Shown here: piece by piece, positions 1-5,373 of the stretch
How positions within the stretch are numbered: position 1 is the stretch's first letter
Layout: each line of letters begins with the position of its first letter
From: Verrucomicrobiales bacterium
Lineage (GTDB): Bacteria; Verrucomicrobiota; Verrucomicrobiia; Verrucomicrobiales; DEV007
Reading direction: 5' to 3'
NCBI GenBank assembly: GCA_023253615.1
Contig: JALRFZ010000735.1
Span: 1 to 5,373 of the forward strand
Length of the DNA: 5,373 nt
The notes under the pieces: model-generated
Seen by the model: only the letters and a program-made list of their open reading frames with translations
Told to the model about the DNA's origin: nothing
Databases searched by the model: none
Translations under genes and position numbers: made by a program

Positions 1-1
1 G

Positions 2-1648
2 GCGGATCGTTCGTTGAAACTCTGGAGCCTGCCGGCGGTCGAGATCGTGAAGGATTTCGGCCCGCAACCCGATGTCATTGCCGCGCTCGCCTTCGTGGTC
101 CAGCGAGAGTCCCTCTTCGCCTCCTACCTCGATGGATCGGAGGAGCGCTACCTTCTCGCCGGGATCGCCGCGACGGCGCAGGGGACCGCGACGACCAAAA
201 CGGTCACGTCCGCCGCACCCGATGCAGAGGTCGCGACCCTGCAACTCACCGAATCGACCTCCGGCCCGAATCCGAAACTGGTCCGACGCAGCGAAGCCAA
301 AGGGAAAATCAGTGCGATGGGCGAGGTCGATGATTACCCCTTCACCGCCAAGGCCGGGGAGACCTGGGTCTTCGAGGTCAACGCGGAGCGCTCCAAATCG
401 AAGCTCGATTCCAAGCTCGCCATCCTCGATGCGAAGGGCGCGCCCGTCGAGCAGGCGGTGCTCCAGGCGGTGCGCGATTCCTGGCTCACCTTCCGCGGCA
501 AGGACTCGATGACCTCGAGCGATTTCCGCGTCCACAACTGGGAGGAGATGGAGCTGAACGAATTCCTCTACGTGAACGGCGAGGTCGTGAAGCTGCACCT
601 TTACCCGCGCGGCCCCGACTCGGGCTTCAACGTCTATCCCGGCTTCGGAAACCGCCGCACCTGGTTCCAGACCACGCCGATGTCCCATCCGCTCGGCCAG
701 CCTTGTTACATTGTCAGGGCGCTGCCTCCCGGATCCGATCCCGGTCGCACCGGACTGCCGGTTTACCGGGTCTATTACGAGAACGACGACGACCCCGAGC
801 GGCGCTTCGGCGCGGATTCGGTGCTGCGTTTCACCGCGCCGGCCGACGGCGACTACGTCGTGCGCCTCTCCGACACCCGCGGCTTCGGCGGCGAGGGCTA
901 CGACTACACCCTGGTCGCCCGCAGCCTGAAGCCCGACTTCACCGTCGCGGCGGCTTGGAAGGATCTCAAGCTCGCTCCGGAGAGTGGTCGCGAACTCGTC
1001 TTCACCGCGACGCGTCTCGACGGCTACGAAGGCCCGATCGAGGTCACCCTTTCCGGCCTGCCCGAGACGCTCTCGATCGCCCAGCCCATCGTGATCGAGC
1101 CGGGGCAGGACCGTGCCTTCGCCACCCTGCGCTCGACCGCGGCCTTCGCGGGTTTGTCCGAAGAGGACGCCGCCAAGGTGATGGTCCATGCGAAGGCGAC
1201 GATCCAAGACCAGTCCATCACCAAGGACGCCGGCAAGGCCATGGCCATCGCCCTGCTCGACAAACAGAAGCTGCGCGTCCATCTCAAGCCCGACGGCGAC
1301 TCCGGCAAGGTGGCGGAGGACGGTGTGCTCGAGTTCACGATCCGGCCCGGTCAGACCATCACCGCCATCGTCGCGGCGGACCGCCACGGGCTGGAAGGCG
1401 ACATCCAGTTCGGCAAGGAAGACGCCGGACGCAACCTGCCTCACGGCGTCTACGTCGACAACATCGGCTTGAACGGCCTGATGTTGCAGCCCGAGGAAAG
1501 CGAGAAGCGCCTTTTCATCACCGCTTCGAAGATCACCGCTCCCGGGGTGAGGGATTTCCACCTCCAGACCCCGGCGGGCGGCGGGCACACGACCCAGCGG
1601 GTGAGGCTGCGGGTGGTGGATGAGGGAGGCAAGGTGGCGGGGAACTGA
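2..1648 (+). CDS. WD40 / PPC-domain exported-type protein, C-terminal part (5'-truncated)
   Basis: The frame is open to the left edge, so this is the last 548 codons of a longer protein; the TTG at 14 is not a credible start. The first residues (DRSLKLW) look like the end of a WD40 blade, and a second degenerate blade follows (QPDVIAALAF to about residue 55). A pre-peptidase C-terminal (PPC) beta-sandwich begins near residue 100 (KGKISAMGEVDDYPF, then GETWVFEVNAERS) and seems to resume near 274-304 (LRFTAPADGDYVVRL, then YDYTLVAR). Between the halves lies a conserved-looking block with WEEMELNEF, NGEVVKL and YYENDDD. The C-terminal ~240 residues look like beta-rich Ig-like modules. From memory, this architecture is common in large secreted Planctomycetota and Verrucomicrobiota proteins, often with cytochrome-c-type domains and DUF1549/DUF1553 neighbours. 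An extracytoplasmic binding or scaffold role is inference; no catalytic residues are recognisable. The architecture is fairly secure and the function unknown. Confidence 0.8.
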   Translation, partial: ADRSLKLWSLPAVEIVKDFGPQPDVIAALAFVVQRESLFASYLDGSEERYLLAGIAATAQGTATTKTVTSAAPDAEVATLQLTESTSGPNPKLVRRSEAKGKISAMGEVDDYPFTAKAGETWVFEVNAERSKSKLDSKLAILDAKGAPVEQAVLQAVRDSWLTFRGKDSMTSSDFRVHNWEEMELNEFLYVNGEVVKLHLYPRGPDSGFNVYPGFGNRRTWFQTTPMSHPLGQPCYIVRALPPGSDPGRTGLPVYRVYYENDDDPERRFGADSVLRFTAPADGDYVVRLSDTRGFGGEGYDYTLVARSLKPDFTVAAAWKDLKLAPESGRELVFTATRLDGYEGPIEVTLSGLPETLSIAQPIVIEPGQDRAFATLRSTAAFAGLSEEDAAKVMVHAKATIQDQSITKDAGKAMAIALLDKQKLRVHLKPDGDSGKVAEDGVLEFTIRPGQTITAIVAADRHGLEGDIQFGKEDAGRNLPHGVYVDNIGLNGLMLQPEESEKRLFITASKITAPGVRDFHLQTPAGGGHTTQRVRLRVVDEGGKVAGN

Positions 1649-1689
1649 CGAATGTTGGATTCTCACGCATCCACGGCGAATTCTCGGCT

Positions 1690-1717
1690 TTGGCAGTTCC
1701 ATCGACACTGCTATCTT
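1690..1717 (+). promoter_or_regulatory. Possible sigma-70-like promoter for the rhodanese gene
   Basis: TTGGCA at 1690-1695 matches five of six bases of the -35 consensus. TATCTT at 1712-1717 matches four of six of the -10 consensus, and the spacer is 16 bases. Transcription would then start at or within a few bases of the ATG at 1724, implying a leaderless or near-leaderless mRNA. That fits the lack of a Shine-Dalgarno sequence. It is pattern matching only. Confidence 0.4.
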
Positions 1718-1723
1718 TTTTCC

Positions 1724-2107
1724 ATGAAAACCTTCTCCTTCCTCGCTCTCGCCGCCGCCCTCAGCCTGACCTCGCTCTCCGCCGCCGAACCTGTCGATGT
1801 CTCCGTCGACAAGGCTGCCGGTATGCTCGCTTCCGGCGAGAAAGTCACCGTCCTCGACGTCCGCACTCCGGAGGAGTATGCCGACGGGCATCTCAAGGAT
1901 GCGGTGAACATCGACTACAACGGAAGTGACTTCGAGGCCCGGATTGCGAAGCTCGATCCCGAGAAGCCCTACCTCGTCCACTGTGCCGCCGGTGGCCGCA
2001 GCGGCAAGTCGATGGAACTTTTCAAAAAACTGAAGTTCACGAAAATCTACCACCTCGCTGACGGATACAACGGCTGGACCGACGCCGGCAAGCCCGTGGT
2101 GAAGTGA
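1724..2107 (+). CDS. Exported single-domain rhodanese-like protein
   Basis: This 127-residue protein is a single rhodanese domain behind a signal peptide. Rhodaneses carry sulfane sulfur as a persulfide on an active-site cysteine and pass it to thiophilic acceptors. Residues 1-21 form a short basic start (MK), a hydrophobic core (FLALAAALSL) and a plausible signal peptidase I site after SAA, so the mature protein should be periplasmic or exported. The domain follows: LDVRTPEEYADGHLKDAVNI (44-63) is the typical CH2A-like signature, and HCAAGGRSG (86-94) is the active-site loop with Cys87 and Arg92 in place. DGYNGW (113-118) is the usual C-terminal rhodanese signature. The ATG at 1724 is preferred over one at 1652 because it places the signal peptide at the N-terminus; the longer start adds 24 non-conserved residues. 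No Shine-Dalgarno sequence is visible. The physiological acceptor cannot be read from the sequence; thiosulfate sulfurtransferase (GlpE/PspE-like) activity is possible. Confidence 0.9.
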   Translation: MKTFSFLALAAALSLTSLSAAEPVDVSVDKAAGMLASGEKVTVLDVRTPEEYADGHLKDAVNIDYNGSDFEARIAKLDPEKPYLVHCAAGGRSGKSMELFKKLKFTKIYHLADGYNGWTDAGKPVVK

Positions 2108-2110
2108 TTC

Positions 2111-2449
2111 TCAGTCCTTCGGCTGGATCAGCACGAAGGGCGACACGACAAGCGCGATGAAGCGGGCTCGGCTCTCCTCCCAGTGCGCCGCGTGCGGCTC
2201 CGAGGGAGTGACGAGGTCTCCCGATTTCCGCCAGGCCGCGACACGATCGGCGTCGTCGATGGAAAAGGCGTGACCGACCTCGGTGATCGAGAGGGCGGGA
2301 TCGACCCAGACGAGCGCGCCGTTCCGGTAGTGGGGCTTCAGATAGGACCAATCCACTTCACCGGTGTATTTCTCGAGCTTTTCCAGGAGCGAGGAGGGAT
2401 CGCTGCCCAGTACGCCGTAGCGCATCGTTTCGGGGTCTTCAGGGTTCAT
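2111..2449 (-). CDS. DUF2288 family protein
   Basis: This is a 112-residue soluble protein with no signal peptide or membrane segment. From about residue 21 it matches my recollection of DUF2288: a leucine-rich first helix (SLLEKLEKYTGEVDW), then LKPHYRNGALVWVDPALSITEVGHA (37-61), then the D-D-A-D-R-V-A-A-W segment (65-73), a W90-containing helix, and the closing ALVVSPFVLIQP strand (99-110). Length fits the family, which runs about 90-110 residues, with an extra N-terminal stretch of roughly 20 residues. An alternative ATG lies at residue 9 (2425), and no ribosome site decides between the two. The family has no established function that I know of. The gene is convergent with the rhodanese, with three bases between the stops, and divergent from the alcohol dehydrogenase across 98 bases, so it is probably transcribed alone. 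Confidence 0.8.
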   Translation of the reverse strand: MNPEDPETMRYGVLGSDPSSLLEKLEKYTGEVDWSYLKPHYRNGALVWVDPALSITEVGHAFSIDDADRVAAWRKSGDLVTPSEPHAAHWEESRARFIALVVSPFVLIQPKD

Positions 2450-4988
<2,539 letters not shown>

Positions 4989-4993
4989 GGTGG

Positions 4994-4998
4994 CTCCT
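4994..4998 (-). promoter_or_regulatory. Shine-Dalgarno site of atpG
   Basis: AGGAG on the minus strand lies five bases before the ATG at 4988, within the 30-base gap after the atpA stop. It fixes the atpG start next to the MPGAQERVLRRRIG N-terminus expected for gamma. Confidence 0.75.
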
Positions 4999-5018
4999 GT
5001 GCTCCTCGACCGCTCGCG

Positions 5019-5373
5019 TCAGCGAAGCTCGTCGCCGTCGCGGTCGACGTCTTCCTCGGGCAGGTGGCGGCTGGAGGTGGCGATCGACGTCTCGGCGTCG
5101 GCCTGGGCCTCGGCCTCGGGCAGGTCGCCGCCGTGCTCCGCCGGGACGAACTGGTCGGCGAACGCCGCGATCGCCGCCTCGAAGGCCTCCTCGTCACCCA
5201 GGTCACCGGTGTCGCGGATCCGGGCGAGCACGTCACCGTGGCGGGTCCGGAACCACTCGAGCAGGCCGTCCTGGAAGCCCTGCACCTCCTCGACGGTGAT
5301 CCCGTCGAGGTAGCCGCGGGTGCCGGCGAAGATCGCCACGCACTGCTCCTCGACCGGCATCGGCGAGTTGATG
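5019..5373 (-). CDS. atpA: F-type ATP synthase subunit alpha, C-terminal part (enters from the right edge)
   Basis: Alpha is the non-catalytic nucleotide-binding subunit that alternates with beta in the F1 hexamer. Only the last 117 residues are in the window; the frame is open to the right edge and reads INSPMPVEEQ there, so the Met at 5360 is internal. MPVEEQCVAIFAGTRGYLDGI is the hallmark start of the alpha C-terminal helical domain, followed by helices through AAFADQFVP. Counting from that Met, the usual family end lies near residue 73. A further 40 residues follow (74-113), with 13 Asp/Glu and few hydrophobics, probably disordered. Mycobacterial alpha also has a C-terminal extension, reported to restrain ATP hydrolysis; whether this acidic tail acts likewise is inference. 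It is the first of the three ATP synthase genes here and should be cotranscribed with atpG and atpD. The operon promoter and the upstream Fo and delta genes would lie beyond the right edge. Confidence 0.92.
   Translation of the reverse strand, partial: INSPMPVEEQCVAIFAGTRGYLDGITVEEVQGFQDGLLEWFRTRHGDVLARIRDTGDLGDEEAFEAAIAAFADQFVPAEHGGDLPEAEAQADAETSIATSSRHLPEEDVDRDGDELR

Noticed and set aside
703..1623. Arginine-rich 306-codon open frame inside the WD40/PPC gene
   Set aside because: The very high Arg/Pro/Gly content is typical of a shadow frame in GC-rich DNA, and it lies wholly within a well-supported gene.
1652..1723. 24-residue N-terminal extension of the rhodanese
   Set aside because: The extension is not family-like and would bury the signal peptide; the ATG at 1724 gives a standard signal sequence.

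Overview
The window reads as two unrelated pieces of high-GC bacterial DNA joined near base 3340. The left piece (1 to about 3340) looks like Verrucomicrobiota, with Planctomycetota as the nearest alternative. It carries the C-terminal part of a WD40/PPC-type exported protein of a kind typical of that superphylum, it has no recognisable Shine-Dalgarno sites, and its intergenic stretches are T-rich. The right piece (about 3340 to 5373) is part of an F-type ATP synthase operon read on the minus strand in the usual order alpha, gamma, beta. Clear AGGAG ribosome sites and the protein character suggest Actinomycetota, perhaps Acidimicrobiia. Both taxonomic calls are inference from remembered family features, not from a search.

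Layout of the left piece. Bases 1-1648 hold the end of the WD40/PPC protein, which enters from the left edge. Next, on the same strand, is a small exported rhodanese (1724-2107) with its own plausible promoter. Its stop lies three bases from the stop of a convergent DUF2288 gene (2111-2449, minus). A 98-base divergent intergenic region separates DUF2288 from a zinc-dependent alcohol dehydrogenase (start 2548, plus). The dehydrogenase is intact through the zinc ligands and Rossmann motif but is cut after about residue 264, losing its last ~100 residues.

Layout of the right piece, read right to left. The C-terminal 117 residues of AtpA (5019-5373) come first, then a complete AtpG (4002-4988), then the first ~212 residues of AtpD (about 3337-3972). 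AtpD is cut shortly after its GERTREG catalytic motif. The three genes are spaced about 30 bases apart and form one transcription unit. AtpA and AtpG both carry C-terminal tails of 35-40 residues beyond the usual end of the family.

The dehydrogenase and AtpD are truncated at the same point in opposite orientations. Because the GC content is high, each frame stays open through the antisense of the other gene, giving long apparent fusion proteins that are not real. A chimeric (metagenomic) assembly is the simplest explanation; a real recombination that broke an ATP synthase operon is much less likely. I found no RNA genes, mobile elements, CRISPR arrays or convincing new system. The most notable biology is the pair of ATP synthase tails and the large unnamed middle region of the WD40/PPC protein.
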